From: Yponomeuta sedellus
Taxonomy: Eukaryota > Arthropoda > Insecta > Lepidoptera > Yponomeutidae
Direction: 5' to 3'
DNA: 64,000 nucleotides
NCBI GenBank assembly: GCA_934045075.1
Contig: OW203721.1
Coordinates: forward strand, 18,954,714 to 19,018,713
This document shows, one piece after another, positions 45,638 through 60,400 of the stretch. A program made the position numbers and the translations under genes. The notes beneath the pieces are model-generated. The model was given only the letters and a program-made list of their open reading frames with translations. It was not told where the DNA came from and did no database searches. Positions within the stretch are counted from its first letter, which is position 1, and every line of letters begins with the position of its first letter.

Positions 45638-48565
45638 AATACTTTTATCGCCTCCAGCCATGTACAAGCGAACTAATACTGAATCTGTCCTCCGAGGACG
45701 GTTGATAGCTATAAAACCTCTGATGAAGGACGAAACTTAAGAAGATAAAAAACGAACTGAAGAATATGAAAAGCCACTGGTTCTCATATTTTTAGATAAG
45801 GACACTTCCTTATTAGGGGCCGTGTAAAGCTGTGGCCAAGAATCTTTTTGTCCACCTGCGCTGGGTGTAATGACCTCAGAATAAGGACTAAAGCATAGAA
45901 GGAGCCGTAAAATAAAAAGTAATTATTGAATAGCTTTCCTTGTTACTCTTACGATGATTCTTTGTGCCAGAAAGGGACAACTCGTACACTCGAAATTTTA
46001 CAATCGTACTAGGTTACATATAGAAAGTCATAGCTATATAGGGGGTCATAGACAAGAGTAGAAATTCATAAGGATGGGACATTCAAAACGAAAACGTCGA
46101 TATTATTTATTCCTTAACTAAACATTCTGTAAATATATAATACAGCAGTCCATATTAATATTATATGGCATTAGCTGGCGCCGCAAACGTTGGTGTGCCA
46201 TTTCTATTAACCCTACGATAAATTCTCAGCTCTCCGAATTCTTGTTCTCACTTACCTATATGTTGCAAATACACAAACTCATCAAAATCTATGAACCCAT
46301 TAAGGAAGAGTTCGATAACATGCACAGTGAGATTGTTATATATTTGATTTACCATGGTTGTAACTTGTAATTGCTAAATCTGGTATGTAATGTAAGTTTG
46401 TATGTATGTACAACATGACATTGAGCCCAGGTTAGCTGAAAAAAACTACAGAAAACTATCTATTTGTACAAGTTCAATTTGCATCCAATAAAGAAATTTT
46501 CCTCGATCTAACCATACCTAGATAGCGAGCTTTGTGCATTCAAAATTTTAGAGCGCAGCTCATAGAAAAAGAAGTATAACAATAACTTGTGATAGATTGT
46601 TTTTATTTGACAAAATTTAGAAGACGTTTTTACGGAAATTGATTAAATAATTTATTGCACAACTAGCGTCACACTCACATTGTTTAAAATTCCTGGTTCC
46701 TGAAGAAGGGTAACCTGTGTATCAGGAACCAGAGCAGTGCCTTCAAATTACACAGGGAATTACAAAAAGCAAGAAGAACACGTAAAATAAAATATGAGGG
46801 AAAAATTAAAAAAACATTTAATGTTTGTCCTTCTAATCCAGCGATAGTCTTGGTTAGTACTACTAGGAAGGGGTATGGAAATATAAACATTACAATTCTG
46901 GCTATTTATAAACATACTTATAAATCAGTAGAGAACTTACACAAATTAATTTGTTTACATGAAATTATTGCTCGTTAAATAACAGTTTTTGTTAAAAAAT
47001 AAAGTCCTAACCTAATCTTGTAAATGAAGCCATCTTCTTCAAAATGTCTGCTGCAAACGTACGTGATTTTGTTCAATTTGACCATGAAGCCATGCCGTCT
47101 ATCCACATTTGTTGCATTGTGTTATCTTCGGGTAACCTGAAATAAATAATTATTAATTTTATTTATGTGTCTATTAATTTGACAGCAAACCGTACATATA
47201 AAATCCAGTACTGGACACCTTTTTTCACAATAGTGATGCGATTTGTTCGCTATATTATTATTATATTGCTACACGTAGATTGTGCAGTGGAAACTATTCA
47301 AGTTAATTTTCTATAAGATATATGAACATAATATCTTATTACAAGTTCTAAATTTTATGAGAGTAGGTGGAATTATTGTAAATAAAAATAATATCAAAAC
47401 CCTTTTTGGTAGCAATGAATAGATTCAAACAGGAAAAATATTAATCAATCATCATCAACAATCAAATTGGTAACTTCATAGAACGTTACTGAATCGAGCT
47501 TTCAAAAGTTAATTACAGATATAATGAAATAAACACAAGAAATAAAAAAACTTCTTTACTAAGTATCGATAACTTTTTCACTGAGGGAGTGGAAACGCTC
47601 ATCCCTATCGCCCTAAAACAAACAACAAACTTGTTATACTGTGATAAAATTGATTATACTCATGATTTATTACTTTGAAACACTATTCTCAAATGATATT
47701 AAAGCTATGTTGCAATTCCAGTAGGTCATAGTTAAAATTCAATGGAAAAAAACACTATAAAGTACACAAAATTGAGTCTTACCGATGGAAGCTGATGAAG
47801 GTGGTTTTGTTTTCTCTTCTCCCGATTGGGTTTTACATCCCAATATCACACACGCCATCCCGATGTATTACGTATACTCCATACTACAAATATCCACTGA
47901 AATCCACTTCAGATTGTTTTAAAACAACCCAAAAAACACAAGGTTTTTGGAGACGACGCACTCAAACATCTGTCGTCTAACACACTGACAAATTGAAGGT
48001 AATTGGCAGCCTACTACAAGTTGTGATTTTCTCAAGAGTATCCTTGGATTTTCTAAACATCTCTAATTCGGTAACCTAATTCGGTTAATTAAGGTAACCA
48101 ACTTCACAATTGAGGGTGGTACGTTTTGAATAATAAAACATCACACTACTATATTTTTCTCTGTCTAACACGTGGTTGGCGACGTTTCAAACTAACGAGA
48201 CAGACATGTGTCAGGTGTTCGTTTTATAACGCTCCTTCTATGCTTTAGTCCTTGTTCTAAGGTTAATGACTAAAATAAAAAAAAAAATGTAAAAATAAAA
48301 ATTTTAACTATAACGAGCATAAAAAAAACTTCACTTATTGAGCGCCACCCAAATTACACACGATGACTACTCGATGGTTATTTCTGTGTTAGTTTTGAAA
48401 GATTATTCTGAGTTGTGACGTAAGTGAACGATATGGATAAGGGTTATAAAAAAAAATTGTAATCTGTCAGTCTGTGATAATAAAATGAATGAATGAATGA
48501 ATGAAATTCTTCATTCGCCTATGCTTTGGTCGGGTCATGTATTTTTATTTCGTAAAATTCAAAAT
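45638..48565. other. AT-rich interval, possible TIR element
   Basis: About 45868-45912 (TAATGACC...AAGGACTAAAGCATAGAAGGAGC) recurs in reverse complement at about 48228-48272, so a non-autonomous element of about 2.4 kb may span them. An 11-bp hairpin (CTGGTTCCTGA) lies near 46693-46734. A (GAAT)n run precedes the PH gene start at 48483-48508. No coding gene was recognised. Confidence 0.45.
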
Positions 48566-48683
48566 ATGAGATTTAATAAACAAGAATTAGTTGCAATTGC
48601 CTCACAATCCTCTCAAAACTTTGATCGAGAAGGTATCTTAGTGCTAAAAGAAAGACAAGATGGTTTTTTTCGTCGTTCGGAAG
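48566..48683 (+). CDS. PH-domain gene exon 1
   Basis: ATG at 48566 (AAAATATG context), 39 codons plus one base, donor GAAG|GTAAAC. It encodes MRFNKQEL through GFFRRSE, the first strand region of the PH fold. A longer frame upstream starts without an ATG and was not used. Confidence 0.7.
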
Positions 48684-51600
48684 GTAAACAGAATCGAATT
48701 GCCATTTAATCAGATAAAAATAGGCAATGCTCAGAGATAACAAAGTAAATAACGTTTTAGTTCTAAGCAGTTTTATTACTTTGGACATCACGTTATATGA
48801 GTTATCTATTACAATTTCATGATAATGTAATTTATGTAGGTGTGTCACTTCGTAGTAACCTAGATTTTTCTATTTACAATACTGCATAGAACAGGGCCGA
48901 GTTTCATAAAACTACAATTCGTAGTTTACCACAAATCGATTTAGATTGCGTAGCAGAGTCGTCCTTCGAGATAACATGTATGTGAGTTTATTAAATTGTA
49001 GTTTTATGGAATCGGCCCCAAAGATTGCCAAACTTCTTTGACTTCCTTGGATGTTTCTCTCTTCTTTGCGACGCCCCCCCTACTGGCTTAATAACTGGTC
49101 ATAAAACGTTTCAAATCACACTTATTAGGTACTTTAAATTTCATTACAAACTGATACGGAAAAAAAAACATAAGACCATACAGAAAATAAAAATTGAATA
49201 TACATATCTAGATACTAATGAGGAAGATATGTCAGCTTTTCTAAGCATAGGTTTTCAAAAATAGAATTATAACCAATTCTTAGTTACTGCAACTAACAAT
49301 CAGTGTGGATTACTTCTTGACGCCTCAATGCAGTTTGGAAATCCTTGGTATATATTTACAACTACTAAAATTTTAGTTTAGTATATATTTTCTAGGTTAT
49401 ATTAAAAATACTTAATAAGTACCTATGTTTGTATCTTCTAAATATTTTGTTAAGTATTTTTGTATTTTGTTGGCGAAATTGTACTGGACAATCAGTGCAG
49501 TGAGTCCATAAAGCAGAATTAAATTGAATTATATGCTTAAACTCCTTTAAAATAATAAGACAAATTCCATTTCAATTACTATTAACCCTAAAAAAAATAG
49601 CAACGCTGCCATCTTTTCAATCAAGAGCATGTGAGTTAGAATACCGCCAATGTTTTTTTTTTATGTACAATTGTGAAGTTATAATAGCAATACCATTCGC
49701 AAATGGTGTAGGAAAACATCGTTAACATACCTCAGCGCTTCCTATGTACAATGGCACAACTATGAGAGTAAGTGTGGAAATCCCATATCTAACTAACCCT
49801 AGGAAACTGGTTGAAACTGTTGCGTAACTTTTGCCTTCTACAGTTTTTTTAAAAGAAATATTTCCTGCTGGTTTCACCACATAAAGTTCACTTCAGCCTG
49901 TCCCATTTTTTATTGGTAGCAGTAAAAATATAGTTAACATTGGTTTATTTTTAGACAACCCAGGAAGGCGCAGTTAGGGAACACTATGCAAAGTTTGCCT
50001 AAACATTTGTAACCATGTTTTAGTAACTGTATATGAAAATCCATAGTTTCCTTATTAATTACTAGCTGACCCTGCGCACATACTCAATGTAACCAAAAAT
50101 ATTCTTAAAAATCAAAGAACTGAAGAAGTTGGATAACAATCACAGTTTAGGGATTGTTGCTGTGTATAAATGATACTCGCTCTGTAGTTGACATTAGAAT
50201 GAAGTCCATTTATTTTCGGTTTAATTTATAAGTAAAGTAACATGCATTTTTGACCAATAGAGAAGATGGAAGACAATATTATCCAATACACTGTTTCCGA
50301 ATTGCGAATTCCGTATGTTCAATGCTCATTGCTCACGCGCATTGCAAACACGCGCGGCGCGCAGCGGTAGCTACAACAGTGATACAAGATTTGTATATAT
50401 ATTAGACTGGCTGACCCCACAAATATCATCCTATACCTCTATCAGAGTGAGCTCATTGATGGACCTCCTAAGTATTTGGACAATGTTGATGAACATAAAA
50501 ATCTAAGCAATTTTATGGGGTTGGCCAGTTCTATAAAGCGTTATCACTAGTTGATATACAGCATCTTAACTCTCTTTCTCACTGGATCTGCAGATCTAAG
50601 CCGTAGCTATTCGACTGGTTCAAAAACAAACTCAGATTTTTCTTAGATGTGTTTAATAAGTGCTCATAATTTTTAAATCATTCATTCAATAATCATTTTA
50701 AAATAAGCCACCGAAACACTCTTGAGCAATATGGCGTCGCCCAGGAATTAGTGATGGATGACACTGGTCAGCACACAAACAAATGTCAAGTCAACTCTTG
50801 AGTTGTTGGATCGCTATATTTACTGAGCTGTAGCATTATACATTATCGATAAATCCTGGTCGTTTTCGATAAAATTGCTTCAGATACAAAATCAAATATC
50901 AGATTTTATCCTGTTTTTAATTAAATTTAAACTCATAATTGATACAAATGTATATAATTAATACTTTTTTTTTACACTGTCGAATAGCCTACTTAGGTGG
51001 CTCCTGAAAGCTATCGTAAAAGCCTAGCAAATGGTGATACTAACTCTGATACGGCCAAAATGTGTTAACCTTCTGTTTTCAAATTATATTTATTATATAA
51101 TTACTATGTCAAATTACTAATCACAGAACATAAAAAAAGAGTAGAAGTAGCGACATGACACATTAGTACGAAAACCAGTGTAACCAAACTGATACTTACA
51201 AACCAAACGCACACTACGAATGCCAACCTGCCGTTGGTAATTAAAGCCAATGCCGAAAAGTTGTACATCATAAGAGTTTCAATTAAAATGTGCACCTTTT
51301 TGTAATGTTAACAATGATCAAAGTCAAATGACAATGATGAAATTAAGGTTGACATTTTGTAGTAACGCTACTCTACACTAGATGGAACTACCGCCGCGTC
51401 GGACCGAAAAGAACTTTTACCCACTAAGACAGAAAGTTCAAAATTGAAAAACAAGTACATTCTCAGTTTGGGATGGGACAATGCGAGTTCTAGTTTGTCG
51501 ATAGGGAGAACCTATCGACAAATTATACTCGTACAAACAGTTTACACATTAACGGCCGAATATGAATACTGGTACTTAGAAGTATTTTTAGCTATTTCAT

Positions 51601-54600
51601 TTTGCCTGCGGGTTGACTGGTAGAAAATGCATCTTTTCTACATTATCTTTTGTGCAATATAGTATATTTCATTACAAGTGCGGAAAGGCTGTCATTGCAA
51701 AGAGTTCCGACAAGTTGCAATGACGGTTCCGCACGTATACTGAACGACTATTTTTAATACAGTTGCGAAAAAAATAAGCAATTTAATAAAGAAAAAATAT
51801 TTAGAAAATGGCGCCAACCGTAAAAAAAAGGCAAAGGCTAGAAGGCAAAGGGAACTATGCCCATACAGCCAAGTCTTCAGAAGAATTTTTTTATTGATAT
51901 AAAATGAAAATGAAATTTAATGAGATGAAATGAAATGAAAAGTAACTTAACTCATTCAATCAAATCATTAAATCTGATATTGAAACAAATTAGTAGCTCA
52001 TAAAAACTTCTATGATTTTTTTTTAGTAAAATCTTCATGGTTGGTTTTTCTGACATTATTTTGACAGTTGGGAAAGAAAACGCACGAGTGTGGGAAAGGT
52101 AAAAAAAAAGCACGAGTGTGTAATAGCCCACATCCCGCATGCTATACGTCCGTGTAATACGTCACTTTTTGAGCAACTGTATTAAAAAATAATTAACACT
52201 AATAGGGTACATAGACGCACAAATAAACCAATGTGGTAGATTTCATATTTTAAAATGTTATCTCTTATTTAAAACTAGCTTTAATCCGCTGCTTCGCGAC
52301 CGTTAGAAATTATAACACGGAAAATATAATGTATTCTACGACTCAATTCAGATCTTTGTCTGTACTTTGAGCTGTACGCCATGTTTCATACGTTATACTA
52401 ATTTTATTGACGATGGTACTAATATATTTCATTTATACGCAAGAGTCTATCCTGGAAGTGAAGCACATTTTTTCTAGTATTGCTGCATCACATAAGTGCC
52501 ACCTTCCGACATTTTTAGTGTTTATGAAGTGTTCATGAAAATGCTTTGAATATATTGTGTTCATCGTCGTTTTGAACCAATTTTGCCTTCCTGTCGCTGC
52601 CATCCATTTTAATTTCGTGTCCGGTTCCGTAGAAAACTAAACGAAAACTCACTTCCAAATTGTTTTGATTCCGAGAGGGTAGTTGTAACATTGCCTCGGT
52701 TTTCTGTTGTCAAAGGGGTAAGATGAAAATTACTTCGATAGTGTCTTAGATATTTCAGTCACTGATAAACTGGTGAAGAAAATCTATATCGCGATCTATG
52801 TGCTCATGTCATATCTTGTATGAAAAGTAGTAATGTATGAGCTCCAATGATTTCACATGCAACAATTTCACATGCACAACGACCAGCCGGCAACCGGAGC
52901 TCATACATTACTACTTTACCCGGCCCGGCGACCGGACGGCGACCGGTAGCATGTGAAAAGGCACTTATGAAGTAGGTATAAAATAACAACAATAATTTTA
53001 CCTACTCAGACGAATTGGAATTTACAATACCTAAGTACCATAAAGTATGTTACTCAGTCATAGACAATTATCGATAGATTTTTATCATGTGTGCCCTCAT
53101 CCGTAATTGAGTAGAATTCAAATTATGACAGAATTTTCTAGAGAAAGTACACTTTCTTCGATGAAAATTTAACTTTACTAACCAGTAAATAAAGGTGGTT
53201 TCACTTTATCATTTTCGGATTGGTTTCCGTGTTCATGTCATTACACATTTAATAAAAAATACAATGAAATACGTCTTACTGATGAAATATTACGGCATGA
53301 TCGCTATATTTTAGTCCCCAGCTTTTATTTTTGCTCTCTGACACAGCACAACAAGGCACTTTAATCAGGTTTTCACCATTTTTTTCTTTACTAGAAGCGC
53401 ACGGCAACTGAAGTAAACAAAACTGTCACCGACTACGCATAGGCAATACATTGCTAATTTGAGGCACGTGGGCACCGCCCACTTACGACTTCTACTCTTT
53501 TTTTATGTTCTGTGTTACTAATCACAAATTTGAAAATATAATGAATATAATTTGAAAACAGAAGGTCAACCGTAGAGGGAGTAAACTCTATCTACGAGGT
53601 CAACACATTTTTGTAAGACAGCCAACGCTGCTAAAAAGCTAATATTACGAATATAAGCTTAAATCAAGCGACCGGTGGGGCAGGATGAGCAGTATTCATG
53701 TTAAACAGATCAGTGTCTATTGTTCAATGACGCTAAAAAGTGGCCTGGTCTTCCTGACCCTTCCGACACACATGAGAGTTCTATTTGAAATTCCGCATGT
53801 TTAACCCCGTTGGAGTAAACGTGTTCTTGAGTGGAGACCGCGATTCGGTAAACGTAGTGTAGGACGCCCTCCGACCAGGTGGGATGACGAAAAACTTCAG
53901 GCAGATGCTGGATGCGGCAAGCTGAAGACAGGGCGCTATGGCGCTCATTAGGGGAGGGCTATGTCCAGCAGTGGACTAATATAGTCTGATGATGATGATG
54001 TTTAACCCCATTGGTCCAGGGTGGGCGCCCCGGTGGTTCCGTCTTCGTGGCAACATTCTGTTCTACCTCCGCGGCACAGAGCCTCTCTCCGAGCCCGCGG
54101 GCGTCATCGTCCTCGGCCGCCAACAGGTGAAGGTCCAGCCTCAGGATGAAAACGGTCACTGGCCCTTTCAGATTGGTAAGAAAAATTTAATATCTTCTAT
54201 TAAACAAGCCATGTCAGAGGCCTTATGGGCGGCTTGATAACTTCTGACAGTAAGGCCCGCCACTACCTTACAATTTCATCACCAACCCGGACCTGGCCCG
54301 AGTGGTGGAGTATGGCGTTAACTTTCTGCGATGTAGGGAGAGACTCGTGCGCCAGCAGTGGGAGCATACAAAGGGCTGACATCAAATTAAATTAAGTCTA
54401 AATTGCGCACAATGCGAATTTGCGCATTAAGGCATTCACGTAATGTGATTAAAGTACCCTCGGCTGTGCAAGTTCTGCCATTTTTTCCTTCTCCTATTGA
54501 ACATTAAAAATCTCCCCAAGGAACATTGTTTTCTTTGTATTTTCAAAAAACATGCCAGATTGATATGAAACATTGCCAATATGCTTAGGAAACACAAATC

Positions 54601-57319
54601 GGGGTCTGGTCGTGCTCATACTCGTAACAAGAATAACAGAATAAAGAAGAAATTATAGTCTTATGAAACTCTTCATAGGAACTATTCTTTAGTATAAGTT
54701 TGTTTCCAATTCTAGGCATGATCAAACCTTGATTTGTGTCCTCTAAACATTTGATTGTCATCCACCAAGTGGCATCTCGTTTGTAAATAAAAACTAAACT
54801 CCTTTTGTACGGGAATTGTTCCTTAAGGCCTTTAGTGGCCAATCACATTTTGGTCGAAGACCCATTTTGACCCTGGTTTCACAGTAATACAAGAGGTAAA
54901 AACAGCCTTGAACAATATTTAAACTATAAATACTTGATTCAATATATCCAAAACATGTGTACATAATCACTGAACAGATGCTTAAATAACGATTTGCGTA
55001 ATAACTTTATTTTACCGTCACACAAGTAGGGAGGTATTTAAATCAAATATACACAATTATTTTCCTTGTTAGTGTCAGTAAAGTGCTAACTATTTTACTC
55101 TACTTACTAGAATTTCAAATTTATGTCTAACTAGCTGTGCGCCACGGTGTTATTTGCGGCTTATCGAATTTCCCATGGGAATGAGATATTTTCCCCCAGT
55201 AAAACGTGACCTGTGTTAATTCAGGGTGTCAACTAACTCCATACCAAATTTTATTAAAATCGCTCCAACCGTTTAAACGTGAAGAAATAACAAACATATA
55301 CACCCACAATCGTTAGCCTTTATAATGTTAGTGTGAAGTGTGATAGTGTGATGTGATGTGATAAAACTTCCACACGACACCATCGCTTGTCCTGGTCCCA
55401 AACTATGCTACCCTGTGGTAAAAAAAATAATATATAGATTGTGTTTCTTTCGTGAAATATTTCGATGTACTTAGGAGAGACTTTTAACTGTCGATCCTCA
55501 TTATTAGGATTTTAAGACAATACCGCTGAGCTACAAAGAAATGAGGCTTCGGTGAAATTAAGCAAAATTCTCGTAGTCATTGAAGTTTTAGTTATATGAC
55601 AGTCTATTTTATAGCTGCTTATTATTCTTATAGCGACATATTTTTGTGTACTCACAATCATTACTCTGGGTTTATTTCAGTGCACTGTATAACATATTTA
55701 ACATGTGAATTTGCTAAAAATCGAAAGCAAACAAAAAAATCCAATATCCAGCAACTCGGAACCTAAAAACCACTTCGCATAAAGACAGTGTATTATTAGC
55801 TAAACCTATTAGGTACCTTTTCATTAGCTTAATTTCTGATTCACTTATTCGGATTCACGATTTTATGCCGAAAGAGTGTAAGTAAAGTAGTGTAGTGTAG
55901 TGTAGTAGTATAGTGTTTACGAAAGTTTCAGTTCGAAAATATTGCCTTGTTTATTTCTTGGGATGTTCAAGCGGGTTTTAGAAAGGGAAGGGCATGTTTG
56001 GATCAAATCAGACCAAAAAGGAGAACTTGAGACGTATGGTGGAGAGGCTCTTGGCCAAAAGTCAAAGGGTTTTCTGTGTATTCGTAGACCTGGAGAAGGC
56101 TTATGATAGAGTTGTGAGGAATGACTTGTGGTCGGTACTGTCTGTATGGGGTGGACAGCATCTTGCTGCGAGCTCTGAAGTCTCTCTATCAAGACTCCAG
56201 TGCTTGCGTTAGAATAAATGGGGCGTATACTGTTTGAGACAGGGTTGTGTCGCATCCCCGTGGTTGTTTAATATATTCATGGATAGTTGCCTGACTGATC
56301 TGAAAGAGAATGACTGTGGGATAAGGATGGGTGAGCTACTTGTAAAATGCTTGTTATACGCCGTTGATCAAGTTGTGTTCGCATCGTCGGTCGACACGAT
56401 GTCACGGTAATGGAAGAGGCAATTAAAAAGGAAAGGAACATTTATTAATGTGAGTAAGACGAAAGTACTGGTCTTTGAAAAAGATGATGAAATGACTGAG
56501 TGCAAGATAACGATTAGAGGCGAAAGAGTGGAACAAGTAAAAGAATTTGTCTATTTGGGGAGCCTGTTTACGAGGGATGGAAAGTGTGAAGGTGATATAG
56601 AAAAAAGTGTAAAAGCTTGAATTTGTGTAAACGGTGCTTTGCACTCCATTATGCACAGCCGAAACATCTCCAAAAGAGCTAGATTGGCTATTCATAGGGG
56701 CTATTCATTGGGTGTGCTGGTCCCAACACGTATGTATGGTAGCGAGACTTGGGTGTGGCAAAAGAAGCAAGAAAGTAGAATTAATGCAGTAGAAATGATG
56801 TCCTTGAGAAGTATGTGTAGTGTTACTTTGAATGACAGGATACGGAACAGTCTGATTAGAGAACATTGTAAACTGAAAGATTGAGAAAGGAATGTTGCGT
56901 TGGTTTGTACATGTTGAGATGATGAAGGAAGAAAGATTAACTAAACAAATATAAATTGCGATGGAAGGGCTGGTAAGGGACGTCCCAGGCGGACACACAT
57001 CGACCAAATAGGGGATGTATTAGCAAAGGGAAAGATAAAAAGCACCCGGAACCGGCGTGCGTGCATGCAACGACTTAAGAACGTTGATGAAGCGAAGGTG
57101 ATCTGCCAAGATCATGGCTAGTGGCAGTTTAACATTTGGCAATAAACCTTTTTTATTTTATTCTTATTTCCTGGTCTCTGCCTAACCCTCTGGGATACAG
57201 GCGTGAGGTTATGTATGTATGTATGTATGTATGTATGTATGTATGTATGTATGTATGTATGTATGTATGTATGTATGTATGTATGTATGTATGTATGTAT
57301 GTATGTATGTATGTATGTA

Positions 57320-57410
<91 letters not shown>

Positions 57411-60400
57411 ATGTATGTATGTATGTATGTATGTATGTATGTATGTATGTATGTATGTATGTCTTCGCGGCTTTAACATTGTGCGGTCTTAAGTTAGTCA
57501 AAAATCCTCAATGTGCGGTCGGACCTCATTGTGCGGACGTCCGCACAATATTTTGAGGAAGCTTCAAATATAGCTATCGAATTCTCGCGTTCTGATTGTT
57601 TGACTGGTGAAGTATGAGCAAATTTTCGGGAAGGACCTCATATTCGGTATTTTTGTCGAGTTGAGTTAACACAAACCAAAATATAGTTCAGGTGTGTACC
57701 ACCACGTGGCGCCACCAGTCCCCATTGTGTATATAAGCACAAAATGTGATAAAATGCGGACCTGTAAAAAGGACCGCACTTTATACGAGAAATTAGACTC
57801 ATAAGAACCACCACGTGGCGCCTCCAGTTCCCATTGTGTGTATAAGCACAAAATTAGTACCTGTGAAAGGACCGCACTTTATACGAGAAATTAGACTCAT
57901 GCTAAGTATGTATGTTCAATAATTGAGAGCATCACAGAGTTAAACCACTTATCAGTGCCACTATAGCAAAGACAAAACACATCGTAGGAACTATTCATTG
58001 CGTTACGCAAAGATCCTGTTATCATTGAAGGGATTAGGTTAGGTTGGGTTTGCATGGTTCTTAAGATTATTAGGTTTGTAGGGTTAATAATAATAATATT
58101 CCCTTTTTTGCATCTACTGAATGAGATGATTTATACAGCGTCCAGTGGTATCTTCACTCACACTAGATGGGTGAAGGGACCACTCCGGCGCTAACAGTGA
58201 AGAAAAACATCGTAAGGAAACCCGCAGCATAGTTGACTCCGCACGTATTGACTAGTCTTTCCTGTGGGCTAGGCCGACTAAGCTGTCAGGATGGTATAGG
58301 TGCTGGGCAAGCCTACACCATCTATAGAACCATGTCCCAGGCACTAAAGCGTCGGAGGGTTAATAATAAATAATAGTAAAAAAACAAGAAAACATTTTTC
58401 CAACCAAATCACTGCTCTAGATCCTTTGTTAGGACCCTTTCGGATTTTTTTAATGACATTTTAAAAATAGTTTTTTACATCTGTCCAAGTTCTTCTGTTC
58501 AGGTCAGTTCTTGGCTTAGGCATTCCTCACACTCTTTCTTGATGGGTATTTTCTTCCTTAGCCAGTTGAGATCTTATTCAGGTATACACATTCTGTGAAA
58601 ATTTCAAGTGTCTACCTATTACGGTTCAAAAGATAGATCTCTGTGATAGAATAGAACTTTTATTCTTAAAAAATCGTCGCAATTATACTTAAAGATAAGG
58701 TTAAACAGACAGCGAAGTATTGTCAAGTAATAGGGTCTCGATTTGCACCCATTGGGTACGGCACCCTAAAACGAGAGGAGACAAGAATCGTCATAGTCTA
58801 GAGTAGTCATCACGAGTCGTGAACCAATGACCTTGAGTGCGGACGGATCCTTGGAAGAAGGCGAAATGTTTCTAAAACTTATGACATCATTATGTGGAAG
58901 GAAGTATTCAAAGAGCTGATATAAATAGAACTAAATCTTCAGGGTCAGAGGTCAGGATGGGAGTGCCACAGAATCGATTTTGGGGCCGTTCCTCTTCCTC
59001 GTATATGTAAATGATTTTCCTTTCAAGGTTCAAAATATGTCAGAGATAGTATTATTTGCAGATGACACGTCACTTATTTTCAAAATTAAGAGACAAGAGA
59101 ATGAATGATCTTGACAGTACAAATAATTCTCTCCCTCAGGTACTAAACTGGTTCACGTCTAATAACTTATTGTTAAATTTAAAAAAAAAACAATATGTAT
59201 AAAGTTCTACCAAATGTCAAAGTAGTTGACAGCAAAGTTATATTGGGAAAGGACAAACTAGACTCTGTCAAAGAAACTGTATTTCTATATTTGCTCATAT
59301 AGAAAAATTGGCAAATAAGCTTAGCTCTGCAGCATATCGTCCCCGTAGGGCGGAAACTCACCAACTCGAAAAACACCGTTTCGAGAAATCGACGTTCAAA
59401 GTTTTGAAAACGAAAAAAAATCTAGCCTCTGTTATACAGGAGATATTTTGAATGTTATTATCTTCAAGCATTTTTACTACAACAGAACATTGTTTGATTT
59501 GACTTATAGGTATAAATTTACATCAATTTAAAAGTTATGATGGATAAACAGTTTTTCCCTTTAATATTTTGATCTTAATCCCGAGTTAGTGATTTTCTAC
59601 CTAAAGTTAGTTAATTTCTACCCAGATTACTTTTACAAGCAGAAATAACTCGTTTTATTGAATTTACAACTAGTCTCTGGAAATGCATAACAGTCTCGGA
59701 CATAACTAACTAAATTTGTTTTTTTGCGAACCAAAGAAGAAAACACTACAAAAAACTTTCAAAACTTTATTCAAAAAGAACAAAAAGTTTCATAAATGAC
59801 CATAACAAAGAACAATGGCTAAATGTCTTCTTCATCGTGTTCATTAACATCGGGCTTGGCCAGTCTATCAATGTTGAATTTAACAGTAAGAAGAGAAGCA
59901 AAATTAAATGAAAAGGTTTTATTCAAAGTAGCGCAGAAACTGCGGCTTAATGAACGTTACAATTCAAACTGGGTGTCCATTTCAAAATCTAGATCATTTT
60001 GAAGAAAAAATGAACTAAGTTCTTAATTAATAAAGTTTAAATATTTATTATAAAACATAGAACTCATGCATTATCTTTAATTCCAGACATCATTGTCATC
60101 TAAATAATCGTTTATGTTATAGAAGCGCTTTTGGCACAAAGTTTGTTTAACATTTTTTGAACCGCGTTTCAGGTAATCTTCAGGGATTTTATTATAGAAG
60201 CGTATACAATGCCCCATGAAGGACGTATTAACCTTTACCAGCCTAAATAGAGGAAAAAAAAGTTTGTTTATTTCTAAGCAGTTTTACATTGTATTGGCTA
60301 CTTAAAGTTTTAAAGTTAGTGGTATTTTTCCTGACGTACTCGTTACGTTGACATACGTTAACGTAATGTTTTTATAGACATACTGACTGGCAACTGTTAG

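Larger units (their letters stand above)
50063..55335. repeat. Three dispersed ACTAGCT-type LINE-end repeats
   Basis: Pieces starting ACTAGCTG at 50063 and 55131 and ACTAGCTTTAATCCGCTGCTTCGCG at 52275 look like the widespread insect repeat ending ACCAAATTTTATTAAAATCG...CAAACATA...TATAATGTTAGT. Only the one at 55131-55335 is complete to that end. They probably come from LINE 3' ends. The interval also holds unrelated sequence. Confidence 0.45.

Noticed and set aside
57118..57556. Long frames of Tyr-Val-Cys-Met or Ile-His-Thr repeats on both strands (also at 62171-62498)
   Set aside because: They are translations of TATG/TG microsatellite and appear in several frames at once.
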